DNA from: Gammaproteobacteria bacterium
GTDB lineage: Bacteria > Pseudomonadota > Gammaproteobacteria > Pseudomonadales > Halieaceae
Direction: 5' to 3'
Assembly (NCBI GenBank): GCA_030426545.1
Contig: JAUHYL010000016.1
Location: 1 to 62,638, forward strand
Length of the DNA: 62,638 bases
The first letter of the stretch is position 1; every line of letters starts with the position of its first letter. Below the pieces are notes generated by a model. The model worked only from the letters and a program-made list of their open reading frames with translations. It made no database searches and had not been told where the DNA came from. The translations under genes and the position numbers were made by a program. This document shows, piece after piece, positions 1 to 9,291 of the stretch.

Positions 1-797
1 CTGCCGACGCCGTTGAGGTCATTCTCCAGCCATTCGAACTGGTAATAAGCCTCCAGCGTCAGGTCGGTTGCCACGTCTACCTGCATATAGAACGCACCGG
101 TGGGCAGGAATATCTCTTTCACCTCCACACCCGGCACATTGGCCGCCTGGGCATCCACACGATTCTGCAAACTGTTCACGCCCTGATAGAACGTCGACTC
201 TCCCCAGTTAATCACCTGCCGACCGAGGCGCAAATCCATCAGGCGATCGCCAGGCAATTCCCAGGTACCATAGAGAAAGGCGTCCAGCATCTCGATCGTG
301 TCGCCGTGCGCATTTTCAGTTTGCCCCGGAAACTCACCCAGATCCGTGTCTCCGCCATAAATTGTGCCGCTGTTATACGTGGCGTAATCAAGCGCATCCA
401 GGTCGGTATCGTTGCTGCTGTAGACATGGTCATAGAAGGCTCGGCCACGGAGAAACACGCCGAGATGCTGCCAACGCATATCCATATCGACCAGCAGAGT
501 CACTCGATTGGATATCAGGCCCGTGTCGAAGTTGTTGTTACCATCGTTGCCATTGAGAATCACCGTCTGCGCTTCGGAGTACTCCGGGTTGGTCAGCGGT
601 AGAAACGGATCTTCCTGCAGATCTGCCAGGAACTGGCGCCCGGTCAGATCACCGTCGCGATCCTCCACGCGCCACTGGGCACCCCAGGTGACGGTGGAGT
701 CGAGCGACACCTCCACGCCATCACCAAATTCGAAGTCCAGCGCCCAGCTGTTCAGCGGTAACAGCGCCAGGGCAACCATACCAAGTCGTCTAATCAT
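1..797 (-). CDS. DUF1302 outer-membrane beta-barrel protein, N-terminal part (runs off the left edge)
   Basis: About 265 N-terminal residues are visible. They begin with a signal peptide (MIRRLGMVALALLPLNSWA) and continue as alternating polar/aromatic strands typical of an outer-membrane barrel. The diagnostic block WGESTFYQGVN and the later LEAYYQFEW are shared with the DUF1302 protein at 6040-7875, so the two are homologues. The ATG lies inside the last codons of the upstream transporter gene (8-nt ATGATTAG overlap), so translation is probably coupled. It is the third gene of a minus-strand operon with a YCF48-like propeller and an MMPL transporter. DUF1302 has no firmly assigned biochemical role. 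An outer-membrane port for a hydrophobic substrate is inferred from context. Confidence 0.85.
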   Translation of the reverse strand, partial: MIRRLGMVALALLPLNSWALDFEFGDGVEVSLDSTVTWGAQWRVEDRDGDLTGRQFLADLQEDPFLPLTNPEYSEAQTVILNGNDGNNNFDTGLISNRVTLLVDMDMRWQHLGVFLRGRAFYDHVYSSNDTDLDALDYATYNSGTIYGGDTDLGEFPGQTENAHGDTIEMLDAFLYGTWELPGDRLMDLRLGRQVINWGESTFYQGVNSLQNRVDAQAANVPGVEVKEIFLPTGAFYMQVDVATDLTLEAYYQFEWLENDLNGVG

Positions 798-3138
798 TCT
801 TCACCTCTTTGGGAAGCAGTATGCGAGCCAACGCCGGCAGCAGTGTCAGTGCACCGACCATGTTGAAAAGGAACATGAATGTGAGCAGTTTGCCCATATC
901 CGCCTGGAACTTGATCGGCGACCAAACCCAGGTAGCTACCCCGATCGCCAGGGTTACACCGGTGAACGCAACCGCCTTACCCGTGGAGTAAAGCGTCGCG
1001 CGATAGGCATCGTGCAGTGGTTGCCCCTGGCCCAGGAAGGACGTCAGACGCGCATAGACGTAAATTCCGTAGTCCACTCCAACGCCTACCCCGAGGGCGA
1101 TGACCGGCAGCGTTGCCACCTTGACACCTATCCCGAGCTGCGCCATCAGCGCCTGGCACAATACCGAGGTCAGTGCGAGTGGCAGCAGAATACAAGCCAC
1201 CGCACGCAAGGAGCCAAAACTGAGGTAAACCAACAGCGCGACCACGCCATACACGAGGTAGAGCATTTTCACCCGCGAGTTTTCGATCTCCTGGTTGGTG
1301 GCCGCCTCAATTCCGGCACTGCCCGAGGCTGGCACGAAACGAATGTCTTCACTGTTATTCTCTGCCGCAAACGTTTCCACCGCATTCATTACGCGATTAA
1401 GAGTGCCGGCACGATGATCCGACAGAAACGCCACTACCAGTGACAGGCTGCAGTCCGCATTCATCAACTGCTCAGGCACCTGGGCGAACGTGGAATTGAG
1501 CGCCAACTGATTGCGGGTAACAGTGGCCCACTTCAAACTGCCTTCGTTGTAACCGCTGAGCACCAGTCTTGAGACCGTGGGCGAACCCATCACCGACTGC
1601 ACGCCCTCCACGTTCTCAAGGCGCCACATGAATTCATCGATCAGGGCCATGTTGGAATACTGCGAACAGCGCTCGGGCTGCGTTTCCACCATAATCACCA
1701 ACACGTCCGAGCTGGTGCCATAGTGCGCGTTGACGTAGGCGCTATCGAGGTTGTAGCGCGAGTCAGGGTGCAGTTCCGGCGCCCCCGCATCAAGATCGCC
1801 TATCTGCAGATCCTGGGAGAAGTAAAGCCCCACCAACGCGAGCAGCACCGCAACAGCAACAGCCGATTTTGCACCGGAACGCGTTGCGCAACGTGAGAGG
1901 AACTCCCAATGAGGCCGCCTGTCATCAGGGCCGGCACGCATGCGCCGCAAACTGCGATCCCGCAGCCTCAGGTAGGACATGATGATTGGTAGCAAAACGA
2001 GATTGGTCAGGATGACCACCGCAACACCAATACTCGCGGTCACACCCAGATCGCGGATCACTTCTATGGGAATCAACCACATGGTAATAAAGCCGACAGC
2101 GTCAGACACCAACGCAGTCACACCTGGGATGTACAGGTTGCGAAAGGCAAGACGCGTCGCCTGCTCGCTGTCCGAACCCTCTTCTGTACGCACGGCAATT
2201 CCGTTAATCACCTGCACGCCGTGGCTGATGCCGATCGCAAACACCAGGAAGGGCACCAGTATTGAGTAAGCGTTAAGGCCGTAGCCCAGCATCGCCAGCA
2301 ACCCCAATTGCCACACCACCGCAATCATCGAGCAAAGCAACGCTACCAGCGTTGCAGCCGGGCTAAACGAATAGAAGAAGAGCAGCAGTGCAGTAACGCC
2401 GACCGTGATCACGGCAAAGAGCAGTATGGCCAGGATGCCGTCGAGCAGGTCACCCATCATTTTTGCAAAGCCGACAATGCGTATACTCACATCCTCTGAG
2501 CTGTACTTGTCGCGGATACCCTGCTCAAGCTGGCTCGCGAAGCTCCAGTAGTCCAGCGCTTCACCACTGCGTGGATCGCGATCAAACAGGGGGGCTTCAA
2601 CAATGGTAGAGCGGAAATCGTCAGCGACCAGGCGGCCCAATTCACCGGAGCGCAGGATGTTGGTGCGCAGGCGTTCCATGGCAACGGGACTGCCATCATA
2701 CTGCGCATCAATCACCTTATCGCCTTCGAAGCCCTCCTCGGTCACCGCAGTCCAGCGCACGTTCGGCGTCCACAGAGACCGCATGTTGTTGCGATCCACA
2801 CCGTCCATGTAGAACAGCTCATCGGTCACCTTGCGCACGGTTTCCAGATAGTCGGGATCAAAGATGTCCCCGTTTTTATTCTCTACAACGATCTGGATGC
2901 TGGTCCCCGCCGCACCCAGGTCAGCGATATGGCGCATCATCGCCTGAATGTAGGGATGTTCCTGCGGGATCATTTTTTCGAAGCTGGCATCCGGTTGCAA
3001 CTTGGAAGCCTGCCAACCAAGCAGCAGGGTGACGAGGAAGAAGCCAAACAACCACAACGGGCGGCGGCTGAAGATCAGGCGTTCAATCCGTGGGATTTCC
3101 TGACCCCATCGGTAAGTCTGCAACGGTGTATCGCTCAC
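790..3138 (-). CDS. MMPL/RND-superfamily inner-membrane transporter (left cassette)
   Basis: The 782-residue protein has the RND architecture: one TM helix near residue 30, a large periplasmic domain, a bundle of TM helices, then a repeat of the whole unit. A conserved intramembrane motif, VGVDYGIYVYARL, lies in the second half. The periplasmic domain starts with RPDASFEKMIP, as in the paralogue at 10477-12879, and both contain SLWTPNVRW and VTEEGF. The start is GTG, preceded by a near-perfect Shine-Dalgarno (GGAGGTGA), and overlaps the stop of the propeller gene by 4 nt (GTGA). The family moves lipids or other hydrophobic molecules using the proton gradient, as mycobacterial MmpL proteins do. 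The substrate here is unknown. The co-encoded propeller and barrel suggest a trans-envelope complex. Confidence 0.9.
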   Translation of the reverse strand: MSDTPLQTYRWGQEIPRIERLIFSRRPLWLFGFFLVTLLLGWQASKLQPDASFEKMIPQEHPYIQAMMRHIADLGAAGTSIQIVVENKNGDIFDPDYLETVRKVTDELFYMDGVDRNNMRSLWTPNVRWTAVTEEGFEGDKVIDAQYDGSPVAMERLRTNILRSGELGRLVADDFRSTIVEAPLFDRDPRSGEALDYWSFASQLEQGIRDKYSSEDVSIRIVGFAKMMGDLLDGILAILLFAVITVGVTALLLFFYSFSPAATLVALLCSMIAVVWQLGLLAMLGYGLNAYSILVPFLVFAIGISHGVQVINGIAVRTEEGSDSEQATRLAFRNLYIPGVTALVSDAVGFITMWLIPIEVIRDLGVTASIGVAVVILTNLVLLPIIMSYLRLRDRSLRRMRAGPDDRRPHWEFLSRCATRSGAKSAVAVAVLLALVGLYFSQDLQIGDLDAGAPELHPDSRYNLDSAYVNAHYGTSSDVLVIMVETQPERCSQYSNMALIDEFMWRLENVEGVQSVMGSPTVSRLVLSGYNEGSLKWATVTRNQLALNSTFAQVPEQLMNADCSLSLVVAFLSDHRAGTLNRVMNAVETFAAENNSEDIRFVPASGSAGIEAATNQEIENSRVKMLYLVYGVVALLVYLSFGSLRAVACILLPLALTSVLCQALMAQLGIGVKVATLPVIALGVGVGVDYGIYVYARLTSFLGQGQPLHDAYRATLYSTGKAVAFTGVTLAIGVATWVWSPIKFQADMGKLLTFMFLFNMVGALTLLPALARILLPKEVKND

Positions 3139-4256
3139 TGATCACCTCCAAACGGGCGCACGTGATGTACACCGCCCTGCCCTACCAGAACGGCAGAGGA
3201 AGCGACGCTGGTTACGGCACTGAGGTTCTGTCGGGTACCGGATGATCTGACGTTGAAGCTGAGCGCACCGTCTTCGCTGACCAGGAGCGTGCCCACGGCG
3301 CCCACCAGTACTGCATATTTGTCGTTGATAAAGGTGCCGCCGGCCAGCGTGCGATCGGTAGCAATCTCCACTTGTTGCCACGTCTTTCCGTCGTCGCTAC
3401 TGCGATACAGGTTGCCGCGCAGGCCGAAAATCAGGAGTGCACCGCTTCCCGGGGCTCGAATAATGCCAAACCAGGAACCGTGATAGGGGCTTTCCAGTGA
3501 TTCCCAGCTTGCTCCACCGTCTTCACTGGTAAACAGAAGTCCACCCTCGGCGGCAATCCAAAGCTGCTTGCCACCATTACCGGTGACGGCATTCAGGTGG
3601 AATTCGTCCGGGTTATCTACCCTGCCTGACTGTAATGTCCAGTTGAGCCCACCATCGACTGTGCGCAGCAGCGTGTTAAATGCGCCGACTGCCACGCCGT
3701 GCAATGCGTCGGAAAAGTAGACATCCAGAAGCGGCGGCGCATGGACGGGCTCTTTCACCCTGCTGCGCGCATCCTCCAGGTCGAAGGTCAGGTCATCCAG
3801 TTCGTCACATAGAGCGCCGGACGCTGTGGCTGCGTTTGCATCCACCGCACTTTGATGGCATTGCGCGAGCCGTGTTTCCAGATCGCGCAAGCGCTCGAGG
3901 TTCAGCGCCTTCTGGGCGTCGAGTCCGTCGCGCTGCACTGTCCAGCTTTCGCCACGATCCGTGCTGGCCAGGATGACGCCGTCATGGCCCACTGCCCAGC
4001 CACGATCCGGGCGTGGAAAGTGGATCGCTGTGAGCATGGCGCGGGTAGGCACCACAGCCTGCTGCCAGGTATTGCCTCCGTCGTCGCTGTACAGGATATG
4101 TCCATGATCACCCGCGACAAAGAGCCGCTCGCCGGCACGCGTCGCGTCGAGCAGCAACGCTTCGCTGGCACGTGGCATCTGCAGGGATTGTTCGGCAGCC
4201 GCCGGAAAATGCCATAGAACCAGCAGTGCACTACAACACACGACCCACGCTCTCAC
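3135..4256 (-). CDS. YCF48-like beta-propeller protein, periplasmic (left cassette)
   Basis: The 373 residues begin with a signal peptide (about 1-21, cleavage near AAA-EQ). Repeated blades follow with the BNR/YCF48 signature, for example SDDGGNTW, STDRGESW, TSEDGGASW and SSDDGKTW. Between the second and third blades, residues ~112-170 form a charged, probably helical insertion (LERLRDLETRL, DELDDLTFDLEDARSRV). The paralogue at 9291-10484 carries the same insertion. GTG is chosen as the start because the signal peptide begins there and an AAGGAG lies upstream. It is the first gene of the minus-strand operon and faces the acyltransferase gene. YCF48 proteins assist photosystem II assembly in cyanobacteria. 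Here a scaffold or adaptor role for the transporter is inferred. Confidence 0.85.
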   Translation of the reverse strand: MRAWVVCCSALLVLWHFPAAAEQSLQMPRASEALLLDATRAGERLFVAGDHGHILYSDDGGNTWQQAVVPTRAMLTAIHFPRPDRGWAVGHDGVILASTDRGESWTVQRDGLDAQKALNLERLRDLETRLAQCHQSAVDANAATASGALCDELDDLTFDLEDARSRVKEPVHAPPLLDVYFSDALHGVAVGAFNTLLRTVDGGLNWTLQSGRVDNPDEFHLNAVTGNGGKQLWIAAEGGLLFTSEDGGASWESLESPYHGSWFGIIRAPGSGALLIFGLRGNLYRSSDDGKTWQQVEIATDRTLAGGTFINDKYAVLVGAVGTLLVSEDGALSFNVRSSGTRQNLSAVTSVASSAVLVGQGGVHHVRPFGGDQ

Positions 4257-4480
4257 CTTCCACCGCTCCTTTTTGTATTATTCGTGGACGCCAGCCCGCT
4301 GCGGGCAGAAAACTGGCCGTTCTTCATAAACTATAGTGTTATCAATCGCGCAGAGAATTGGCCTGCGTCAATATTGCGCGCACTTCCTGCTGCTGAAATT
4401 CACTGAAAGCTTGATCTGACTGTTGGCCAGGAACACAGAAATCGCCTACATTGCAGAAAAAGCAGAGTAATAAAGCAGCG

Positions 4481-5854
4481 ATGGCCAAGCTCAGTTATCA
4501 GGACAGCGCGTTCCTCAAACTCGAATCCAGTCGACGGCCCTACCACGTAGGCGGATTGATGATCCTGAAGCTCCCGGAGCCGACGCCAAGAGGCTACCTG
4601 CGACGCCTGGCTCGCCACTGCGGCAGGCTCAACGAAATGTGGCCTATCCTGAACAAACAACTGAGCGACCCGGAGGACCTGAGCCGCGCGCAGTGGATAC
4701 CGGCAAGTAACTACAACCCGGCGCAACACGTGCATCACTACGCGCTCCCCGCACCGGGCAAACAGGCCGATTTGCTGCAACTGGTGACCAGCGCGCATGA
4801 ACGCACCCTGGATCGCAGTCGCCCGCTCTGGGAGATCCACCTTATAGAGGGGCTGCAGGGAGGGCAGTTTGCGCTCTATTGCAAGGTACACCATGCACTG
4901 ATTGACGGTGTGGGTGCACTGCGCATGGTCGACGCCCTGTTCAGTACCTCACCTACCCGACGTCTCCGGCTGGAACAGGCCATACCCACGGCCAGGGAGC
5001 ACGATGCAAAGGTGGCCATTGCACGCCAGTTGCGCGGCCTCGTGGAGGGCGTAAAGAAGCAGTACACCGCCCTCCCGGAACTGCTCACCCTGTTTGCCCA
5101 TATGGGCCGGGACACCCTTAGCGGCAAAACCGAGACAATGACACTGCCGTTCACGGCGCCCCGCAGCATTTTCAACGGCGAGGTCGATTCCAGCCGCTGC
5201 GCAGCGATCTGTGACCTGCCGCTCAACCGGGTACGCAGCATTGGCCGGCGCACCGGGGGAACGGTCAACGACGTTCTCCTCGCCGTTTGTGGCGGCGCGC
5301 TGCGAGCATACCTGATGGACCAGGGCGCACTACCCCGGAAATCACTGGTCGCCGGACTTCCGGTTTCCCTGAAAAGCAGTGACGACACCGAGGGGAATCA
5401 ACTCTCTTTCATCCTCTGCCCCTTCTTTACGGATGAAAGCAATCCAAAACGCCGGCTTGAGCGCATCGTACGCAGTACCAAAAAGGCGAAATCCGAGCTG
5501 ACCGGTATTTCGACAACCGCCTCGCAGGAATTCGCCAACATGATGCTGATGCCCACGGTGCTGCTTACGCTCAGCGGCAATGCCACCCGGGTGAGCCCGG
5601 CGGTGAACGCGATTTTCTCCAACGTCCCGGGCTCGCGCGAAAAACTGTACCTCGATGGCGCTGAACTTCAGGCCATGTACCCGCTGTCTGTGGTGACAGA
5701 CGGCATGGGAATAAACCTGACGGTCATCAGCTACCTGAACAAGCTGAGTTTTGCGATCACCAGCTGCCCCACCGGGCAACCGGGCATCGAGCGCCTGGAC
5801 GAGTATCTAAAAAACAGCTTTCGCGAACTTGCGAACGCGATGCAAACCGACTGA
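4481..5854 (+). CDS. Wax ester synthase / acyl-CoA:diacylglycerol acyltransferase (WS/DGAT)
   Basis: The 457-residue enzyme matches the usual size of bacterial WS/DGAT proteins. It starts in the family style (MAKLSYQDSAFLKLES, then YHVGGL) and carries the catalytic HHxxxDG motif as HHALIDG at residues 137-143. PLWEIHLIEGL, NDVLLAVCGGALR and the C-terminal SNVPG block are also present. It should esterify fatty alcohols or diacylglycerol with acyl-CoA to make storage lipid at the cytoplasmic face of the membrane. A TTG 30 nt upstream also opens the frame, but the ATG gives the family N-terminus. It is monocistronic between two divergent envelope cassettes, which makes a functional link to lipid traffic attractive but unproven. 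Confidence 0.92.
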   Translation: MAKLSYQDSAFLKLESSRRPYHVGGLMILKLPEPTPRGYLRRLARHCGRLNEMWPILNKQLSDPEDLSRAQWIPASNYNPAQHVHHYALPAPGKQADLLQLVTSAHERTLDRSRPLWEIHLIEGLQGGQFALYCKVHHALIDGVGALRMVDALFSTSPTRRLRLEQAIPTAREHDAKVAIARQLRGLVEGVKKQYTALPELLTLFAHMGRDTLSGKTETMTLPFTAPRSIFNGEVDSSRCAAICDLPLNRVRSIGRRTGGTVNDVLLAVCGGALRAYLMDQGALPRKSLVAGLPVSLKSSDDTEGNQLSFILCPFFTDESNPKRRLERIVRSTKKAKSELTGISTTASQEFANMMLMPTVLLTLSGNATRVSPAVNAIFSNVPGSREKLYLDGAELQAMYPLSVVTDGMGINLTVISYLNKLSFAITSCPTGQPGIERLDEYLKNSFRELANAMQTD

Positions 5855-5932
5855 ACCGGTGTTGCAAACGAGCGGACACGTTGTTGCCCCGGGAGTAAAT
5901 GACCCATCCGCGACGTGATTAGCGCAGGTAGA

Positions 5933-6015
5933 TCGATCATAATTTGATCGAGAGCAATTACGGCCTGCACAGTTGGGTGAAAACTGCTACTTTGAGGGAA
6001 CGCTACCGTGTTCCC
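5933..6015. promoter_or_regulatory. Operator-like palindrome and leader hairpin ahead of the right-hand envelope operon
   Basis: A 7-bp inverted repeat, TCGATCA-TAATT-TGATCGA, spans 5933-5951. A second, 6-bp hairpin (GGGAAC / GTTCCC, 8-nt loop) spans 5996-6015. It lies just before the Shine-Dalgarno AGGGAG at 6031 and the ATG at 6040. No convincing -35/-10 pair could be placed. The first repeat has the size of a dimeric repressor site. Which protein binds is unknown. Confidence 0.35.
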
Positions 6016-6039
6016 GTGCAGCTATCCATTAGGGAGTGA

Positions 6040-7875
6040 ATGACAGTGAAAACAACTCACCGCACGCCACTGGCTTTGGCCGTGGGCCTGGCCACTGCAT
6101 TGTTGGGCAATCATGCGTCAGCAGTGCAATTTGAACTGGGCGATTTTGAAGGCACTTTCACATCCAATTTTTCCGTGGGTGCCAGTTGGCGGATGCAGGA
6201 TGCTTCCAAGCGAGTGATCTCTCCCGGGAATACCAACGGCGAGGGTCGTGCATCATCCAGCACCGCTGACGATGGCAACCTGAACTATGACAAGGGCGAC
6301 ATGTACTCCTGGCTGTTCAAGGGTGTGCACGATCTGCGTATCGAGAACGACAACTTCGGTGTCTTCACCCGGGTCAAGTACTGGTATGACTACGTGCTGG
6401 CCGAAGAGAGCGTACCGCATGGGCATGCGGCAACCAACTACTTGCCGGACGAAGAGCTCGACATGTCGCGTTTCGAGGATCTGGCACAGGATTCCGGCTT
6501 TGAATTTCTCGATTACTACGTTTACGGCAACTTCCAGGCGGGAGAAATGCCCGTCGAACTGCGCGCCGGTAACATGGTGCTGAGCTGGGGCGAAAGTACC
6601 TTCATCCAGAACGGCGTCAACGTGATCAACCCCTTCGATGCCACCGCGCTGCGCCGTCCCGGCTCCGAGATCAAGGAGGCGCTGCTACCCGTGGGCATGG
6701 TGTATACCAATATCGGCCTGACCATGGATCTCAGCCTGGAGGCCTTCTACCAGTACGAGTGGCAGCGCACTGTACTCGATGAGTGCGGCACCTACTGGAA
6801 CTCATCCGATCCCTACGGCGGTGGCTGCAACTACCTGACGGCCTCGGCAACACGGCCCGATCAGGACCAATTCCTCGACGATTTTATTATTCCCCGCGTC
6901 GGTGACGAGGAGGCCTCTGATTCCGGGCAGTGGGGTCTCGCCGCCCGCTACTTTGTGGAATCGCTCAATGCTACCGAGTTCGGCCTTTACTATGTGAACG
7001 TCCACAGCCGAACGCCGATCTTCAGCGGCGTGAATGCCTCCGAAAACTTCGGCAGCGCGTTCATTGCGGGCGCCGACCCGGCGTTTTTCTTTGAGTTTCC
7101 GGAAGACATCGACGTCTGGGGCCTGACCTTCGCCACCAACGTAGCGGACTGGGCATGGTCGGGGGAACTCAGCTACCGCGACAAGTTCCCGCTGCAGATC
7201 AATACCACAGACATGCTGCAGGCTCTGGCGCTGGGCGGACTGGCCGAGTGGTCTCCAATGCTTTCCCGATCCCAGCAAGCCGGCGCGGGTGGTATCGTGC
7301 ACGGCTACGATGAGGTCACGTATACCCAACTACAAACCACCTTTATACGCTTTTTCGAACAGGTCCTGGGCGCAAGCCGCCTTTCCGTTGCCGCAGAGTT
7401 CGGTGCAACCTGGATTGGCGACATGGATGATGACATCAACTACGGCCGCTCTTCGGCCTACGGCATCAATACCTTTGAGCCTTTTGTCAGTGAGCAGTTT
7501 GGTGTGCCGGTCACCTGTAGTACACACCCCGCCCTGGCGCCACTCGTTGTGCCCAATGGCAACGCCGATTACTGCGAGGACGAGGGTTTCACCACTGACT
7601 TTTCCTGGGGCTACCGCCTGCGCGCCGGACTGGACTACTCAGACGTATTCGCGGGTATTAACCTGACGCCGAATATGGCCTGGTCCCACGATGTATCGGG
7701 TTATTCACCGCCACCGAACTTCGTTGAAGATCGCATGGCGCTGAGCGTGGGCGTAAAGGCCGACTACCTGAATATCTATCAGGCAGATCTGTCCTATACC
7801 TCGTTCTTCGGCGCAGACTACAATGAACAGCAAGACAGGGACTTTATCTCGCTCAGCGTTTCGATCGCCTTTTAA
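6040..7875 (+). CDS. DUF1302 outer-membrane beta-barrel protein (right cassette)
   Basis: The complete protein has 611 residues. It has a signal peptide of about 30 residues ending near NHASA and a long run of amphipathic beta-strands, and it finishes with an outer-membrane-type terminal strand (FISLSVSIAF, C-terminal Phe). It shares WGESTFIQNGVN and LEAFYQYEW with the truncated homologue at the left edge. The ATG follows an AGGGAG. It is the first gene of a four-gene operon; the DUF1329 start lies 19 nt downstream. DUF1302 and DUF1329 genes are commonly neighbours in gammaproteobacteria, but the transported molecule is not established. A porin-like or receptor role for a hydrophobic substrate is inferred. 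Confidence 0.9.
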   Translation: MTVKTTHRTPLALAVGLATALLGNHASAVQFELGDFEGTFTSNFSVGASWRMQDASKRVISPGNTNGEGRASSSTADDGNLNYDKGDMYSWLFKGVHDLRIENDNFGVFTRVKYWYDYVLAEESVPHGHAATNYLPDEELDMSRFEDLAQDSGFEFLDYYVYGNFQAGEMPVELRAGNMVLSWGESTFIQNGVNVINPFDATALRRPGSEIKEALLPVGMVYTNIGLTMDLSLEAFYQYEWQRTVLDECGTYWNSSDPYGGGCNYLTASATRPDQDQFLDDFIIPRVGDEEASDSGQWGLAARYFVESLNATEFGLYYVNVHSRTPIFSGVNASENFGSAFIAGADPAFFFEFPEDIDVWGLTFATNVADWAWSGELSYRDKFPLQINTTDMLQALALGGLAEWSPMLSRSQQAGAGGIVHGYDEVTYTQLQTTFIRFFEQVLGASRLSVAAEFGATWIGDMDDDINYGRSSAYGINTFEPFVSEQFGVPVTCSTHPALAPLVVPNGNADYCEDEGFTTDFSWGYRLRAGLDYSDVFAGINLTPNMAWSHDVSGYSPPPNFVEDRMALSVGVKADYLNIYQADLSYTSFFGADYNEQQDRDFISLSVSIAF

Positions 7876-7896
7876 TTTTATTTGTTGGAGTACAGC

Positions 7897-9291
7897 ATGA
7901 AGCACACCATTTCTCTGCGCACGGCCTTTTCGGCCACGGCGCTTCTGCCGACTGCGGCGCTGACCTTGTCGCTGGCGGCGGCACCTGCACTGGCCAAGAT
8001 CAGCGCTGAACAGGCCGCCACACTGGGTGGCGAAAAACTCACCCCCGTAGGCGCCGAGCGCGCCGGCAATGCCGACGGCACGATCCCGCCCTGGACCGGG
8101 GGCATTGCAGAACTGCCAGCGGCTTACAAGCCGGGTGAACGGCTGGTTGACCCCTTCGCGGATGACAAGCCCCTGTTCACCATTACCGCCGAAAACTACA
8201 AAGACCACAGCGACAAACTCTCGCCCGGGCAGGTCGCACTGTTTCAGCGCTACCCGGACACCTTCCGCATGCCCGTATACCCCACGCGGCGCAGTGCACG
8301 CCTGCCGGAATCGGAATACAAGCTGATCAAGGAAGGCGCGACGGAAACCGACATGGTTGCCGGCGGCAACGGCCTGGTGAATTTCAAGGCGAATGTGCCC
8401 TTCCCCATTCCGCAGAATGGGCTGGAAGTGATCTGGAACCACATCACTCGCTACCGCACGGCGCTCGGCGTGGAGCGGCGCTACACCCAGATACCCGTGC
8501 AGGCCAATGGCAATTTCGCGCCGGTGCTGTTCGAAGAGCGCTCGCTGTTTGCCAACCGCATGCCGAACAACCCCTACCCCAATCGCCTGTTTGTCTTCAT
8601 GCAGGAAATTCTCGCACCGGCGCGCCTCGAAGGTGACGTGCTGCTGGTGCATGAAAACATTGACCAGATCAAGGAGCCACGCGCGGCCTGGATCTACAAC
8701 GCCGGCCAGCGCCGTGTGCGCCGCGCGCCCAACGTGGCCTACGACGGCCCGGGCACCGCATCGGATGGCCTGCGTACCGCGGATGACCTGGACATGTTCA
8801 ACGGCGCCCCGGATCGCTACGACTGGAAACTCGTGGGCAAGAAAGAGCTTTATATACCCTACAACAGCTACGACCTGCGCCGCGGAGATCTCACCTATAA
8901 AGACATCATCAACCCGGGCCACATGAACCCCGAGTACACGCGTTACGAACTGCACCGCGTGTGGGTAGTGGATTCCACATTGAAAGAAGGCGCACGTCAC
9001 ATCTACGCCCGGCGCACCTACTACGTAGACGAGGATACCTGGCAGATGGGCATCATCGACCACTACGACGGTCGCGGTGAACTGTGGCGCGTGAAGGAAG
9101 GCCACCCCATCATGCACTATCAGGTGGATGTGCCCTGGCTGGCAGCGGAAAGCCTGCACGACCTGGTCTCTGGCCGCTACCTGGTGATCGGACTGGACAA
9201 CGAAGAGAAGGGCTACCAGTACGACTTTGAGTGGGAAGGCGGCTTTGACGAGTTCACTCCCGCTGCACTGCGCAGGGCGGGTCGCCGCTGA
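7897..9291 (+). CDS. DUF1329 periplasmic protein (LolA/LolB-like fold expected)
   Basis: The 464-residue protein has a signal peptide ending near APALAKIS. The mature part has the DUF1329 hallmarks, for example LGGEKLTPVGAERAGNADG with IPPWTGG just after, KEPRAAWIYNAGQRRVRRAP and YYVDEDTWQMGIIDHYDGRG. Members of this family are related to LolA/LolB-type lipoprotein or lipid carriers, so it may bind a lipidic ligand in the periplasm. The ATG at 7897 is preferred over an upstream in-frame TTG because TTGGAG lies just before it. Its stop overlaps the next start by one base (TGATG). No DUF1329 gene is visible in the left cassette within the window. Confidence 0.88.
   Translation: MKHTISLRTAFSATALLPTAALTLSLAAAPALAKISAEQAATLGGEKLTPVGAERAGNADGTIPPWTGGIAELPAAYKPGERLVDPFADDKPLFTITAENYKDHSDKLSPGQVALFQRYPDTFRMPVYPTRRSARLPESEYKLIKEGATETDMVAGGNGLVNFKANVPFPIPQNGLEVIWNHITRYRTALGVERRYTQIPVQANGNFAPVLFEERSLFANRMPNNPYPNRLFVFMQEILAPARLEGDVLLVHENIDQIKEPRAAWIYNAGQRRVRRAPNVAYDGPGTASDGLRTADDLDMFNGAPDRYDWKLVGKKELYIPYNSYDLRRGDLTYKDIINPGHMNPEYTRYELHRVWVVDSTLKEGARHIYARRTYYVDEDTWQMGIIDHYDGRGELWRVKEGHPIMHYQVDVPWLAAESLHDLVSGRYLVIGLDNEEKGYQYDFEWEGGFDEFTPAALRRAGRR

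Noticed and set aside
508-1443. Long plus-strand ORF antisense to the MMPL gene
   Set aside because: No family pattern, Arg/Ser-rich translation; shadow of the real gene in a high-GC sequence. The same applies to 7705-9159, 9213-10415, 24160-25209, 29404-30903, 38072-39247, 50265-51557 and 56550-57842.
4451-4480. TTG start extending the WS/DGAT protein by ten residues
   Set aside because: No ribosome site, and ATG 4481 gives the family-typical N-terminus.
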